Source of the DNA: an uncultured Mycoplasmatota bacterium
GTDB lineage: Bacteria; Bacillota_I; Bacilli_A; RF39; UBA660
Direction: 5' to 3'
DNA length: 32,079 nucleotides
Assembly: GCA_900552335.1 (NCBI GenBank)
Contig: URZL01000008.1
Location: forward strand, 1-32,079
Shown: piece after piece, positions 8,180-17,369 of the stretch
How the letters are laid out: every line of letters begins with the position of its first letter
How positions within the stretch are numbered: the stretch's first letter is position 1
Translations under genes and position numbers: made by a program
The notes under the pieces: generated by a model
Seen by the model: the letters and a program-made list of their open reading frames with translations, nothing else
What the model was told of the DNA's origin: nothing
Database searches by the model: none

Positions 8180-8572
8180 ATGAAGAATAATACAAAAGAA
8201 ATTGATTTACTTACTATTCAATTGTGGGCCACTATTTTTTATGTTGGAAGTCTTTTTATATCGATTTCTTTAACTTATGATGAAAGGGAAAAATTAAAAA
8301 ATAAAAGTGGCATTTTTTCAGAAACTCAAAACCAAACAATGTCAATTTTTAATAGATGGCTCGTATTATTCTTAACTTTGTCTTTTCTTTACGTTAGTTA
8401 TCAAAATGTAAAATTAAATAAACAAAAAAACCAAAAAACTTGGCCTTTTGAATTACAACTCTTTTCAAGTGAACTATCCACAATAGCTGCTATCATTGTT
8501 TTATATGTTGTCATTAAAACTTCTGGTGAACAATATTCAATTGTTTCAGGAATTGAAAACCCTAATTTATAG
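8180..8572 (+). CDS. Small membrane protein of unknown function
   Basis: I do not recognise this 130-residue protein. It has three hydrophobic segments: about residues 15-33 (WATIFYVGSLFISISLTY), 60-77 (WLVLFLTLSFLYVSYQNV) and 97-114 (STIAAIIVLYVVIK), with basic linkers between them. There is no Shine-Dalgarno site before the ATG, and a TATAAT lies 5 nt upstream, so the mRNA may be leaderless. The 3' end overlaps nrnA tail to tail by 11 bp (8562-8572). The long open frame and coherent membrane topology support a real gene; the missing ribosome binding site lowers certainty. Confidence 0.65.
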   Translation: MKNNTKEIDLLTIQLWATIFYVGSLFISISLTYDEREKLKNKSGIFSETQNQTMSIFNRWLVLFLTLSFLYVSYQNVKLNKQKNQKTWPFELQLFSSELSTIAAIIVLYVVIKTSGEQYSIVSGIENPNL

Positions 8573-9527
8573 TCTTTTCATATTCTTCACACACTTTATC
8601 TAAATCCTTTATTAAAGCATCTACTTCATTAAAATCAGATACTCTAACACCACTGGAATAAATATGACCACCACCATTATATTTACTGGCAGTTTCATTT
8701 ATAATCGGTCCACGAGAACGGATAGAACCTCTAATATTGTTATTATTTTTATCTTGTGTAAATACACCCCATGCATAAACTTCTTCTATATAATTAAAAT
8801 CATTTACCATGTTTCCAGCAGTAGCTGCATCTACTCCATATTTTAATAATTCTTCTTCCGTTATTTTAACATATCCAAAACCATGTTCCGTAATTTTTAA
8901 TTCATGAAATAAATATCCTTCAAAACGAATTTCTTTAAATGGTCTTAAATATAAATGATCATATAATTTTGAAAAATCAATTTCTGTTTCTTTAATTAGT
9001 TTTGACACCAAATCAAATGTCTTAGGTGTTGTATAGTAAAATAAGAAGCGATCTGTATCTGCTACCAACCCTAAAAATAATTTTTCTGCTGCATCTTTTG
9101 TCATTTTTAATTTAGTATTAAAAGTTAATTCCATAATTAATTGAGAAGCGCTGGAAGCAGAATCATCAATCCACTCTATGTCACAAAATTTTTCAATAAA
9201 AGGATGGTGATCTATCTTGATACTAGAAGAAAACCTTGTTGGATCTACACCATCTACCCTTTGCTTATTTGGTGTATCCGTTACAATTAATAATGAATTT
9301 TGATACATAGATTCATCAAATTTATCAATGTGCCCTAAATAACGAAATTTACTAGTTGGATATCCTACACAAAAAACTTTTTTATCAGGGAAAGTAGCTT
9401 GAATAATTTCTTTTAATCCAATACTACTTCCTAATGCATCGGGATCAGGTCCAACATGTCTTGCAATTACGATGGTATCATATTTTTGAATTTGATGATA
9501 TATTTTTTTATAAATGCTATTTAACAT
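8562..9527 (-). CDS. nrnA: NrnA, DHH-family nanoRNase / pAp phosphatase
   Basis: Cytoplasmic DHH-DHHA1 phosphoesterase that degrades 2-5-nt RNAs and dephosphorylates 3'-phosphoadenosine 5'-phosphate, taking the place of Orn in most Firmicutes. The 321-residue product has the expected motifs in order: the metal ligands DPDALGS near residue 28, VTDTPN, the DHH motif IKIDHHP, VADTDRF, and the substrate-binding GGGHIYSSGV in the C-terminal DHHA1 domain. It is the second gene after ackA, with only 2 nt between them, so translation is probably coupled. The 3' end overlaps the convergent small membrane gene; no terminator is evident. Confidence 0.95.
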   Translation of the reverse strand: MLNSIYKKIYHQIQKYDTIVIARHVGPDPDALGSSIGLKEIIQATFPDKKVFCVGYPTSKFRYLGHIDKFDESMYQNSLLIVTDTPNKQRVDGVDPTRFSSSIKIDHHPFIEKFCDIEWIDDSASSASQLIMELTFNTKLKMTKDAAEKLFLGLVADTDRFLFYYTTPKTFDLVSKLIKETEIDFSKLYDHLYLRPFKEIRFEGYLFHELKITEHGFGYVKITEEELLKYGVDAATAGNMVNDFNYIEEVYAWGVFTQDKNNNNIRGSIRSRGPIINETASKYNGGGHIYSSGVRVSDFNEVDALIKDLDKVCEEYEKTIN

Positions 9528-9529
9528 CT

Positions 9530-10711
9530 TTATTCTCCAATTAATTCTACTGTATCTTGTGCTATCATAAGCTCTTCATTTGTTGGAACTACATAAAGAG
9601 ATACTTTTGATTCTGGAGCACTAATACAAACTTCTTCACCTCTAATTTGATTTGCTTCTTCATTTAAAGTGATGCCTAAGCAAGAAAGTTTCTTTACAAT
9701 AGCTTCTCTCGCTTCTGCTGCATTTTCGCCTAAACCAGCTGTAAAGATGATTGCATCTACCCCATCTGCTTCCACATAATATTCTGCAATGTATTTAACA
9801 ACTGTACTAACATATTTTTCAAAAGCTAGTACACATTTTTTATCATTTTCTTTTACACCAGCATAAATGTCTCTAAAATCACTTGACTTTTCACTCAACC
9901 CTAAGAATCCAGATTTCTTATTTAAATCGTTCATAACTTCATCTAAAGTTTTACCAGTTTGTTCCATAATATAAGGAATAATAGAAGCGTCTATATCTCC
10001 ACTACGTGTTCCCATCATGATTCCAGCAAGTGGTGTGAATCCCATTGTAGTATCTAAACATTTTCCATTTTTTACAAGAGATAAAGAGCCACCACTACCT
10101 AAGTGACAAATAATTGCTTTATATTCATCTTTTCCTAATAATCTTGGAATTTGTTTACTGATATAACAATGGCTTGTTCCATGAAAACCATATTTACGAA
10201 CGCCATATTTTGTATACCATTCATATGGTACTGGATAAATATAATTAATTTCATCCATTGTTTGGTGGAAAGCTGTATCAAATACACCAACCATTGGTAC
10301 ATTTGGTAATGCTTTTTTTACTGCCTCAATTCCTAAAATATTAGCTGGATTATGAAGTGGTGCTAAAGGAATATATTTTTTTAAATCTTCTACTACTTCA
10401 TCAGTAATAATAACAGAATGATCATATTTATCTGCACCATGTACTAGTCTATGACCAATTCCATCAATTTCATCTAAAGATGAAATAATATGTAGAGATA
10501 CCAAACGATCTAATAACACCTCTACTGCTACAGTATGATTTGGCATTTCTACTTCTTCTCTTATTTTTTCACCATTATATTTAATTGTATAAAAACTATT
10601 TGGCAAAGTTACTCTTTCAAAATATCCGCTTGCAATACATGTTTGATTTTTCATATCAAATAGGCTAAATTTTAAAGAGCTACTTCCCGCATTAATTGAC
10701 ATTATTTTCAT
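9530..10711 (-). CDS. ackA: Acetate kinase (first copy)
   Basis: Catalyses acetyl phosphate + ADP to acetate + ATP, the substrate-level phosphorylation step of fermentation. The 393-residue product is full length and has NAGSSSLKF near the N-terminus, GHRLVHG, APLHNP, FDTAFHQTM, YGFHGTSH, HLGSGGS, MGFTPLAGIMMGTRSGD and FTAGLGENA, all signatures of the ASKHA-fold family. No phosphotransacetylase gene is in the window. A TATAAT -10 (10737-10742) overlaps the tail of the upstream terminator, with no good -35. A diverged paralog lies 3 kb away. Some related enzymes use propionate or butyrate, but the sequence best fits acetate kinase. Confidence 0.96.
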   Translation of the reverse strand: MKIMSINAGSSSLKFSLFDMKNQTCIASGYFERVTLPNSFYTIKYNGEKIREEVEMPNHTVAVEVLLDRLVSLHIISSLDEIDGIGHRLVHGADKYDHSVIITDEVVEDLKKYIPLAPLHNPANILGIEAVKKALPNVPMVGVFDTAFHQTMDEINYIYPVPYEWYTKYGVRKYGFHGTSHCYISKQIPRLLGKDEYKAIICHLGSGGSLSLVKNGKCLDTTMGFTPLAGIMMGTRSGDIDASIIPYIMEQTGKTLDEVMNDLNKKSGFLGLSEKSSDFRDIYAGVKENDKKCVLAFEKYVSTVVKYIAEYYVEADGVDAIIFTAGLGENAAEAREAIVKKLSCLGITLNEEANQIRGEEVCISAPESKVSLYVVPTNEELMIAQDTVELIGE

Positions 10712-10746
10712 ACGCTACCTTCTTTCTACCGTTTTCATTATACTAT

Positions 10747-10772
10747 AAAAAAAGAAGTAAAGCTACTTCTTT
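10747..10772 (-). terminator. Terminator of prepilin-like gene 1
   Basis: Perfect 9-bp stem AAAGAAGTA/TACTTCTTT (10764-10772 with 10751-10759) with a 4-nt loop, followed by a T-run on the minus strand. It separates prepilin gene 1 from ackA. Confidence 0.88.
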
Positions 10773-10780
10773 CAAATTAT

Positions 10781-11926
10781 TTAAGCTGAAAAATATAATT
10801 TTGTAATAGATGCACTAATACTACATGTATTAGCAGTTTGATAAGTTTGGTAAGCATTAGCAGTGAAAGAAATAATGCTATTTTCACCATACGCTGATAT
10901 ATCAATCATTGCATTTACATTGAAATTATTATATGCAGAATAAACCTCTTTGTTATTAATATACACTTTTAATGAAGTTTCTGTATTGGTGTTAATAGTA
11001 GAACTACCACTTGCTACAAAATTTAAAGTTTTATAAGGTCTCAAATCAATTCTATCTTTTAATGTTATAGTTGCTGAAGAAGAAGCATAAGTGTCCGCAT
11101 TAGACTTAGTTGCATAAAATGCCAATTTCCCAGATTGAATAGAATAAGAATATCCACCCGTGTTATTATTCACTTCATGTCCAGTTGAGCCAATCCATTC
11201 CGATGTGTTGAATGGAGCCCCCAAGGACATGTGTGCCGGAAATTTTTCTTTTAAAATGCTATAAATATCACTAAGTGAAGTTTCTTGTGTAACTCCCAAT
11301 CCGCTATATTGAAGGGCATCTGATAGCTGATTTACTACTTCTTGTTCTTCTATTCCTGTAGAAATTTTATCTATATTATTTGCCATATCATCAAATGAAG
11401 CACTACTGCTTGTTTCAATTCCCTTATTTGTAATTGAATCAGCTATTTTCTTTTTACCATCATTCAATTCATCTAATAATTTATTGTATTTACTTTTCGA
11501 TATAGTTTCATCTATTTGATAATTTTCATCATCATAATTACAGCTTCCTTCTTTGGTTGTAATTGTTGTTTGATTTGCTAGTTTTAAAGCTGCATGTGTT
11601 CCATCTTCTATACAAGCAGACACCTTACCGTCTGAATATAAAATTAATCTTCCTTCTTGAATAAATCCTTTGTATTCTAATTTTTCATTCTCACTAAAAC
11701 ATCCATCCTTTGAGCATATAAATGTTTTTGTTTCTGGATTATCTATCATTTTTGTCGAATAGTATAAATCTGCTGACTCTATTAAACCATTTACACTTGC
11801 TGTTAAAGCTCCCATTTTAGAAGATTTAATGACATTTCCAATTAGTGAAATAGTAATGAATGATACTATTGCCAATATCACAATTACTGCTAATAATTCA
11901 ATTAATGTAAATCCTTTTTTATTCAT
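10781..11926 (-). CDS. Prepilin-like protein 1 with tail-fibre-like C-terminus
   Basis: 381-residue protein starting MNKKGFTLIELLAVIVILAI, a class III prepilin signal: cut after Gly5, with the conserved Glu and a 20-residue hydrophobic helix. Two cysteines in SACIEDG and GSCNYDD match a pair in prepilin-like proteins 2 and 3; an extra pair (ICSKDGCF) is private. From about residue 150 the protein turns into a helical segment (SKYNKLLDELNDGKKKIADS) with an IETSSSASFDDMANNIDKI motif of the kind seen in phage tail proteins. It ends in a beta-rich Ser/Thr/Asn domain (about 230-381). The start at 11926 is chosen over the frame opening at 11983 because it has GAGGGG upstream and gives a normal leader peptide. 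Function inferred: a minor pilin or adhesin assembled by a pilus system not in the window. Confidence 0.8.
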   Translation of the reverse strand: MNKKGFTLIELLAVIVILAIVSFITISLIGNVIKSSKMGALTASVNGLIESADLYYSTKMIDNPETKTFICSKDGCFSENEKLEYKGFIQEGRLILYSDGKVSACIEDGTHAALKLANQTTITTKEGSCNYDDENYQIDETISKSKYNKLLDELNDGKKKIADSITNKGIETSSSASFDDMANNIDKISTGIEEQEVVNQLSDALQYSGLGVTQETSLSDIYSILKEKFPAHMSLGAPFNTSEWIGSTGHEVNNNTGGYSYSIQSGKLAFYATKSNADTYASSSATITLKDRIDLRPYKTLNFVASGSSTINTNTETSLKVYINNKEVYSAYNNFNVNAMIDISAYGENSIISFTANAYQTYQTANTCSISASITKLYFSA

Positions 11927-12022
11927 ATGATACCCCTCACTTTTTATTATTTGTATTTTTCTATTCTTTACACATTTTACCATAGTAATTTTTAATTGTA
12001 AATCAAAGCATTGTATTTAAAT

Positions 12023-12054
12023 AAAAAAAGAGATTGATAAAATACTCACTCTCT
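12023..12054 (-). terminator. Leader terminator (attenuator) of prepilin gene 1
   Basis: Stem AGAGA/TCTCT (12050-12054 with 12029-12033) around a 16-nt loop, followed by seven T on the minus strand. It lies about 95 nt before the start codon of the gene on the same strand and downstream of its promoter, so it acts within the leader. It is weaker than the two G-tract versions. Confidence 0.6.
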
Positions 12055-12055
12055 C

Positions 12056-12128
12056 ATTTACAAATAACAAACACTAAATTTTTCATTACCTATACTTGTC
12101 TTTATAGACCTTACAAACTATATTACTA
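12056..12128 (-). promoter_or_regulatory. Conserved leader RNA element, copy 1
   Basis: The 17-nt box TAGTAATATAGTTTGTA (12112-12128) is identical in copies 2 and 3. The small hairpin at 12056-12072 (arms GTTTGT and GTAAAT, 5-nt loop, held partly by G-U pairs) abuts the attenuator as in the other copies. The spacing between box and hairpin is 39 nt here against 17 in the others, because of an insertion containing a small GTC/GAC hairpin. Confidence 0.65.
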
Positions 12129-12145
12129 ATTTTATTATCATGTTT

Positions 12146-12174
12146 AATATAACAAAATCCATATGAGATTCCAA
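12146..12174 (-). promoter_or_regulatory. Promoter of prepilin gene 1
   Basis: TTGGAA (12169-12174), a 17-bp spacer, and TATATT (12146-12151) preceded by TG at the extended -10 position. The -10 lies exactly 17 nt before the conserved box, as in copies 2 and 3. Confidence 0.7.
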
Positions 12175-12195
12175 CCTATTTTAAGAAATTATTTT

Positions 12196-13080
12196 TTACT
12201 TTCTAATTTTAATAACATCATCATCTTTTAACTTTCCAATAAGTAAAGAGGAGGTATCTATATGATTTTTTCTATTTTCTTCTACTTGCTTTTCATCATA
12301 ATTGGCGTAACAATATTTACAAAAATGACTACATGTATTGTATACTCCAACATCCACCATTTCAACACACTTACAATTGTTTCCTCTAACTTTCCACGTT
12401 TTAAAGTTGGTTTTCCCTGTCAATTGAAAAGCCAAAGTATGAGATAAACACTCTTTCTTGTCAAATCCATATTCCACTAAGTTTTTCTTTTCACAACAAG
12501 TTTGAATAGTCATATTATGAACATGTGCAATAGCGCTAAAATTTTTTCCTATCGCTTCATAATCAGATTCTAAAAATGGGTTATTTTTTAAAATGGGTTT
12601 ATTTTTCTGAACATTTTTATAGTCATCCAAAAAAGAAATAATAATATGTTCTACAAAACCATCTAATAAAGTACATAAATGTTCAAACGATTTAATATGA
12701 TAATTGATGTCATATTTTTCACTTAAAAAGATAGGATCATACCTTACATATACATATTTTTTTCCAATCATAGAAGAGATTTTTTTGATTGCTTCTATGA
12801 TTTGTCCCTTTGGAGGAACATTTGGTTCAATATCTTTTTGATAAGGTGTTAGAGTAATATGAAATAAAATTGGCTTTTGAATCTCAGAAATATCTTTTAA
12901 AATAGGAATCGGATTTTTTGTACAAAATAAGATAGCATCTACATCCTCAAAATAAATGCGACTAACAAATTTTGGTTGAAAAGGATTTCTAACATCTAAA
13001 AAACCTTCTCTATAGCGATTCATAAACCATTTAGAATAAAAAGCAACGATATCGGTTCTACCACTAACATTTAATATCAT
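12196..13080 (-). CDS. DUF1848 family protein, probable Fe-S protein
   Basis: 294-residue protein of the DUF1848 family, recognised from the N-terminal ILNVSGRTDIVAFYSKWFMN, the FCTKNPIPIL and HITLTPYQKDIEPNVP segments, and YVRYDPIFLS. The C-terminal region is cysteine-rich and ends with NTCSHFCKYCYAN near residue 255, a C-x3-C-x2-C pattern like that which holds a 4Fe-4S cluster in radical SAM enzymes. In those enzymes the motif is usually near the N-terminus, whereas here it is C-terminal. The reaction is unknown. The start ATG overlaps the TGA stop of the DUF4186 gene (ATGA), a sign of translational coupling. Confidence 0.8.
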   Translation of the reverse strand: MILNVSGRTDIVAFYSKWFMNRYREGFLDVRNPFQPKFVSRIYFEDVDAILFCTKNPIPILKDISEIQKPILFHITLTPYQKDIEPNVPPKGQIIEAIKKISSMIGKKYVYVRYDPIFLSEKYDINYHIKSFEHLCTLLDGFVEHIIISFLDDYKNVQKNKPILKNNPFLESDYEAIGKNFSAIAHVHNMTIQTCCEKKNLVEYGFDKKECLSHTLAFQLTGKTNFKTWKVRGNNCKCVEMVDVGVYNTCSHFCKYCYANYDEKQVEENRKNHIDTSSLLIGKLKDDDVIKIRK

Positions 13081-13427
13081 GATATTTCTCTCTCAATCCA
13101 CGTTAGAATAATATTTACAATATAATCTATCTCCTCTTTTGTAAGTTCATGACTTGGCTCAATATGATGCCATTTGAATAAACATCCTCTACAACAAGTA
13201 GCAGTAGCATGTTCTGCTATAAAAACAGGATGCCCTTTCATCGGTGTCTGTTTACCATCATTTGATAAGTGAATTTTAAGTCTTTGATTAATAAAGTCAT
13301 AAGCATGTCTTTCTATTACACCCATTCCTTTTTCTCTTATATATTCTTTATCCTTTTCTTTTAGATGAAAACTATTTCTAAATTTAGACTTTGCTAATTG
13401 ATTTAATATATTTTCTATTTGATTCAT
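13077..13427 (-). CDS. DUF4186 family protein
   Basis: 116-residue cytoplasmic protein of the DUF4186 family. Diagnostic segments are LAKSKFRNSFHLKEKDKEYI, NDGKQTPMKGHPVFIAEHAT, and ATCCRGCLFKWHHI, in which Cys-Cys-x2-Cys together with nearby His residues could bind a metal. The start at 13427 is used because GGAGG lies just upstream; the frame stays open to 13490 through the preceding terminator, which is not credible coding sequence. The stop is TGA and overlaps the next gene's start, which shows that UGA is a stop codon in this genome. It forms a two-gene unit with the DUF1848 gene, reached either by read-through past the ackA2 terminator or from an unseen promoter. Confidence 0.8.
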   Translation of the reverse strand: MNQIENILNQLAKSKFRNSFHLKEKDKEYIREKGMGVIERHAYDFINQRLKIHLSNDGKQTPMKGHPVFIAEHATATCCRGCLFKWHHIEPSHELTKEEIDYIVNIILTWIEREIS

Positions 13428-13436
13428 TTTTCCTCC

Positions 13437-13460
13437 AAAAAAAGTACCAATGGTACTTTT
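13437..13460 (-). terminator. Terminator after the second ackA
   Basis: Perfect 8-bp stem AAAGTACC/GGTACTTT (13452-13459 with 13441-13448), 3-nt loop, seven T. It overlaps the ackA2 stop codon, and the DUF4186 ribosome binding site begins immediately after the T-run. Confidence 0.87.
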
Positions 13461-14649
13461 AATTTGATAAGGCATATGTATCTCTTGCAATCATCAATTC
13501 TTCATCAGTTGCTTCTACATAAACTGGAATTTTTGATTCTTCTTTCGTAATAATACCTTCTACGCCTTTTCTTACAATTGTTGCATTATTTTTTTCTTCA
13601 TCTAATAAAATTCCCAAAGAAGTTAATTTTTTAAGTACTTCCCCTCTAATAATAGAATCGTTTTCTCCACCACCAGCTGTAAAACAAATTGCATCTACTT
13701 TACCATCTAATTTTACATAGTATTTGGCAATATAATCGACTATTTTATCTGTATACATATCAAAGGCTAAGATTACTTTTTCTTCATTCGCATAGAAAGC
13801 TCTGTCTAGATCTCTTAAATCACTCATACCAGCAATTCCCTCTAAACCACTTTCTTTATTTAACATGCTGTCTATTTTTTCTAAATTAAATCCTGTTTTT
13901 TTCATAACATAATTCAACATTGTATAATCAATATCTCCACTACGTGTTCCCATCATAATTCCGGCATTTGGAGTAAATCCCATAGAAGTATCTATACATT
14001 TTCCTCCTTCAATTGCTGATACACTAGCCCCATTACCAATATGACAAATAATTAAATTTGGTTTTTCATTTTTTAAAATCATCTTCATTTTTTCAGTTAT
14101 AAAGCGATGGCTTAACCCATGAAAGCCATACTTACGAACATGATATTTTACATACCATTCATATGGTACTGGATATAAATAAGTTTTTTCCTTCATAGTT
14201 TGATGAAATGCTGTATCAAAACAGGCTACTTCTACAGCTGTTGGAATTGCTTTTTGAAAAGCTTTTACACCTATTAAATTAGCTGGATTGTGAAGTGGAG
14301 CTAAATCAGATATAGATTCAATTTCCTGTAAAACACGATCATCAATGATAACACTTTTTGAATATTTATTTCCACCATGTACAATTCTATGTCCAACTGC
14401 TTTAATTTCACTTAAATTTTGAATCATTTTTTGTGCGATTAATTCTTTTAACAGTAATTGAACTGCTTCTCCATGATTTTTTATTTCGACATCTTTTCCT
14501 ATTTTTTCATCACCAATACGAATGCTATAATTGCTTCCTTCTAAACCAATTCTATCAAATGTACCCTTCATTAATACTTTTTCCTCTGGCATCTCATATA
14601 AACGAAATTTTAAAGTAGAACTTCCAGCATTTACTGATAATAATTTCAT
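13459..14649 (-). CDS. ackA: Acetate kinase paralog (second copy)
   Basis: 396-residue full-length acetate/propionate-kinase-family enzyme with all catalytic signatures: NAGSSTLKF, GHRIVHGG, APLHNPANL, FDTAFHQTM, YGFHGLSHRF, HIGNGASVSA, MGFTPNAGIMMGTRSGD, FTAGGGEND. It is clearly diverged from the first copy (for example HGGNKYSKSV against HGADKYDHSV), so it is an old paralog rather than a recent duplicate. It may differ in substrate (acetate, propionate or butyrate) or in regulation. The start has GAGGG upstream. No phosphotransacylase is nearby. The only downstream neighbours are the DUF4186/DUF1848 pair, beyond a terminator. Confidence 0.93.
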   Translation of the reverse strand: MKLLSVNAGSSTLKFRLYEMPEEKVLMKGTFDRIGLEGSNYSIRIGDEKIGKDVEIKNHGEAVQLLLKELIAQKMIQNLSEIKAVGHRIVHGGNKYSKSVIIDDRVLQEIESISDLAPLHNPANLIGVKAFQKAIPTAVEVACFDTAFHQTMKEKTYLYPVPYEWYVKYHVRKYGFHGLSHRFITEKMKMILKNEKPNLIICHIGNGASVSAIEGGKCIDTSMGFTPNAGIMMGTRSGDIDYTMLNYVMKKTGFNLEKIDSMLNKESGLEGIAGMSDLRDLDRAFYANEEKVILAFDMYTDKIVDYIAKYYVKLDGKVDAICFTAGGGENDSIIRGEVLKKLTSLGILLDEEKNNATIVRKGVEGIITKEESKIPVYVEATDEELMIARDTYALSN

Positions 14650-14755
14650 ATTTTCCCTCTTTCTTTTTAGGTATGTTATTTATATATGTCTACATTTTTA
14701 TTTTATACTTTTTTAAATATATTTTTTATATTGAATATTTTTATTACTGTCATTT

Positions 14756-15289
14756 TTATTTTAATACATAATGTTCAAATGAGGCATTTGTAGATTCATA
14801 TTCCATTAAATCTCCATCTTCTGGAAATCCATGAAAATAATAATATAAAACTCGAGCTATTCCACTATGTGTTACTAGTAATACCATTTTATCTGAATAA
14901 TTGATAGATATATCATTTAATAAAGATGCTATTCTATTAAATAGTGTTCCAACACTTTCTGCCTCTTGATACTGAATATTTTTTTTAATATTCCAATATT
15001 CTTTTAAATTTACTTTATCACGGGATATTCCTTCAAATTCACCATGGTTCCTACTAAGCAATCGTTCGTCATAAATAATAGGAATACCAGGAGCGGCTAA
15101 AAGAGCCGTTTCTTTTGTTCTAAGTTTGGGAGAACAGATTACCAAATCAATATGGGCATTCTTAACTTTTTCCCTTGCGGATAAAGCCTGATTTCTACCT
15201 TTTTCATTCAATTTGGTCTCCATATTTCCTTGCATAATACCTGTTTTATTTTCCTCTGTTTCGCCATGTCTTAACACATACAAATCCAT
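14756..15289 (-). CDS. Histidine phosphatase (phosphoglycerate mutase-like)
   Basis: 177-residue member of the histidine phosphatase superfamily. The N-terminal LYVLRHGETEEN carries the catalytic RHG motif, followed by MQGNMETKLNEKGRNQA, ICSPKLRTKETA (second Arg) and the conserved C-terminal His in VTHSGIARVLYYY. The family includes phosphoglycerate mutases and many small-molecule phosphatases; the residues seen do not tell which substrate is used. Its ATG overlaps the lysS stop by one base (TAATG), so it is translationally coupled as the last gene of the dusB-RDD-lysS operon. Confidence 0.88.
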   Translation of the reverse strand: MDLYVLRHGETEENKTGIMQGNMETKLNEKGRNQALSAREKVKNAHIDLVICSPKLRTKETALLAAPGIPIIYDERLLSRNHGEFEGISRDKVNLKEYWNIKKNIQYQEAESVGTLFNRIASLLNDISINYSDKMVLLVTHSGIARVLYYYFHGFPEDGDLMEYESTNASFEHYVLK

Positions 15290-16776
15290 TATTTATCCTC
15301 TGGTTTCATAGTTGGAAATAAGATAACATCGCGAATAGATTCTTGTTCTGTAAATAACATAACTAAACGGTCAATTCCATAACCAATTCCACCAGCAGGT
15401 GGCATACCATATTCTAATGCTTCAATAAAGTCATAATCAATATCATTTGCTTCATCATTTCCTAAATTTCTTTCTTTTAATTGTTCTTCAAAACGTTCTA
15501 ATTGATCAATTGGATCATTTAATTCTGTATAGGCATTTGCGAATTCCTTTCCACCAATAAATAACTCAAATCGATCAACAAATCTAGGATCTTCTGGATT
15601 TTTCTTTGTTAATGGTGAAATTTCTACTGGATGTCCATATAAGAAAGTTGGTTGAATTAAAGTTTCTTCTACATATTCTTCAAAGAATAAATTAATAATA
15701 TGACCAATTGACTTTTGATGTTCTTCTACTGTGATGTGATGAGAAGCCGCTAGTTCTAAAGCTTCCTCTAGTGTCATTTCTTTTTTAAAATCAATTCCTG
15801 TTACCTCTTTAATGGCATCTACCATACTAATTCTTTTCCAAGGCCCCTCTAAACTAATTTCATGTCCTCCCCAATTGTATGTCATCTTTCCAATAACTTC
15901 TTTTGCGATCTTTGTATACATTCCTTCTGTTAAATTCATCATTCCCTCTAAATCAGAATATGCTAGATAAGCTTCCATTAACGTAAATTCTGGATTATGT
16001 CTTGGATCCATTCCTTCATTTCTAAATGTTCTACCAATTTCGTAAACTGCTTCCATACCACCAACCAATAATCTTTTAAGTGGTAATTCTAAAGCAATTC
16101 TCAAATACATATCTAAATCCTGAGCATTATGATGTGTAACGAATGGTCTAGCAGAAGCGCCAGTAAGTAAAGTACTTAAAACAGGTGTTTCAACTTCTGT
16201 AAATCCATGTCCATCCATATAATTTTGAATGCATCTTATAATTCTTGGTCTTAAGAAAGCAATTCTTTTTGATTCATCATTCATAATTAAATCTAAATAA
16301 CGTTTTCTATATCTTGTTTCAATATCCTGTAATCCATGAAACTTTTCTGGTAGTGGTTTTAATGATTTTACCAAATGAGTATAGTGAAAACATTTAATAG
16401 TTACTTCCCCTGTACCTGTTAACATAACCATTCCTTCTACTCCAACGATATCACCAATGTCAGCTGATTTGAATAAAGAGTATACATCTTCCCCTACATC
16501 ATTGATAGAAATATAAACTTGGATAGGTCCTTTTTTATCTTTAATAGAAAAGAAACTAGCTTTTCCCATTTTTCGAATAAACATAATTCTTCCTGCTACT
16601 GTTACGTGAATATTTTTTTCTATTACTTCATCGTGATCTAAACCAGCAACTTTTTCTTTTACATCTGTGGAAAAATCCGTTCTTTCAAATTTATGTCCAA
16701 AAGGATCCATTCCTAATTCTCTTATTTTATTTAATTTTTCTCTTCTTGCTAATTCTTGATCTGTAAATTCTCTCAT
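15289..16776 (-). CDS. lysS: Lysyl-tRNA synthetase, class II
   Basis: Charges tRNA-Lys with lysine. The 495-residue product has the normal length for bacterial LysS. The N-terminal OB-fold anticodon-binding domain ([19 protein letters not shown]) is followed by the class II catalytic domain with motif 1 ([19 protein letters not shown], ending EVETPVL), motif 2 ([15 protein letters not shown]) and motif 3 ([17 protein letters not shown]). The gene lies one base after the RDD gene and overlaps the phosphatase, so it belongs to a tight operon; dusB-lysS linkage is common in Firmicutes. Confidence 0.97.
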   Translation of the reverse strand: MREFTDQELARREKLNKIRELGMDPFGHKFERTDFSTDVKEKVAGLDHDEVIEKNIHVTVAGRIMFIRKMGKASFFSIKDKKGPIQVYISINDVGEDVYSLFKSADIGDIVGVEGMVMLTGTGEVTIKCFHYTHLVKSLKPLPEKFHGLQDIETRYRKRYLDLIMNDESKRIAFLRPRIIRCIQNYMDGHGFTEVETPVLSTLLTGASARPFVTHHNAQDLDMYLRIALELPLKRLLVGGMEAVYEIGRTFRNEGMDPRHNPEFTLMEAYLAYSDLEGMMNLTEGMYTKIAKEVIGKMTYNWGGHEISLEGPWKRISMVDAIKEVTGIDFKKEMTLEEALELAASHHITVEEHQKSIGHIINLFFEEYVEETLIQPTFLYGHPVEISPLTKKNPEDPRFVDRFELFIGGKEFANAYTELNDPIDQLERFEEQLKERNLGNDEANDIDYDFIEALEYGMPPAGGIGYGIDRLVMLFTEQESIRDVILFPTMKPEDK

Positions 16777-16777
16777 G

Positions 16778-17362
16778 TTACACCTCTTCTTTTATTTTTG
16801 TATTGCTTAATATATCGTGCAAACCACGGCAATCTTTTCTATATATTATCATAAATTGACTAATAATGACTAGTAAAATTTGGATAATTCCCAAAATTAT
16901 TACATTTATAAAGTATATTTGATTTTTTAATACAATTTGACTAAGTATTAAACCAATATAATAAAATAATCCATTAAAAATGATATTTCTTATCCATAAG
17001 GAAAGAATGGATAATTTTTCTTTATTTTTTTGTGCATAACTTAAATGTAGTAACTTCATTCCAATTGTTTGACTTGTAAAGTAAGGAATTCCTATAAAAT
17101 AAATGTGGATAACAATTAAAATAATCATATAATCTCCCATTTTACAATGATCCATTTCATATATTAATGTACTATATTCATCAAAATATGTGGAAAAGTT
17201 TATTTCTTTATTTAAATATTGTTCTGAAACTTCATTCATTTCTGATTGTTTGAATAATAATTCTTCATTTTTCGGAATGAATTTATAGATGCAAAAAAGA
17301 AAAAAGAAAATGATTATTATATCAATTATATAAGCAATACCCCTTTTTACTACTATTTTCAT
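16778..17362 (-). CDS. RDD family membrane protein
   Basis: 194-residue integral membrane protein with an RDD-domain arrangement. The N-terminal [15 protein letters not shown] has the conserved Arg and Asp, [11 protein letters not shown] follows the second hydrophobic segment, and the C-terminal [11 protein letters not shown] gives the last Asp. Four hydrophobic stretches are visible (about residues 10-28, 78-96, 125-147, 152-173), separated by a charged outer segment. Some RDD proteins are linked to ion exchange, but the function of most is unknown. It sits between dusB (7 nt) and lysS (1 nt) in the operon. Confidence 0.75.
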   Translation of the reverse strand: MKIVVKRGIAYIIDIIIIFFFLFCIYKFIPKNEELLFKQSEMNEVSEQYLNKEINFSTYFDEYSTLIYEMDHCKMGDYMIILIVIHIYFIGIPYFTSQTIGMKLLHLSYAQKNKEKLSILSLWIRNIIFNGLFYYIGLILSQIVLKNQIYFINVIILGIIQILLVIISQFMIIYRKDCRGLHDILSNTKIKEEV

Positions 17363-17369
17363 TTTACAC

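Noticed and set aside
12023..12128. Known c-di-GMP riboswitch ahead of the pilin genes.
   Set aside because: The conserved GEMM and c-di-GMP-II motifs are absent; the shared box and hairpin do not match any class I know.
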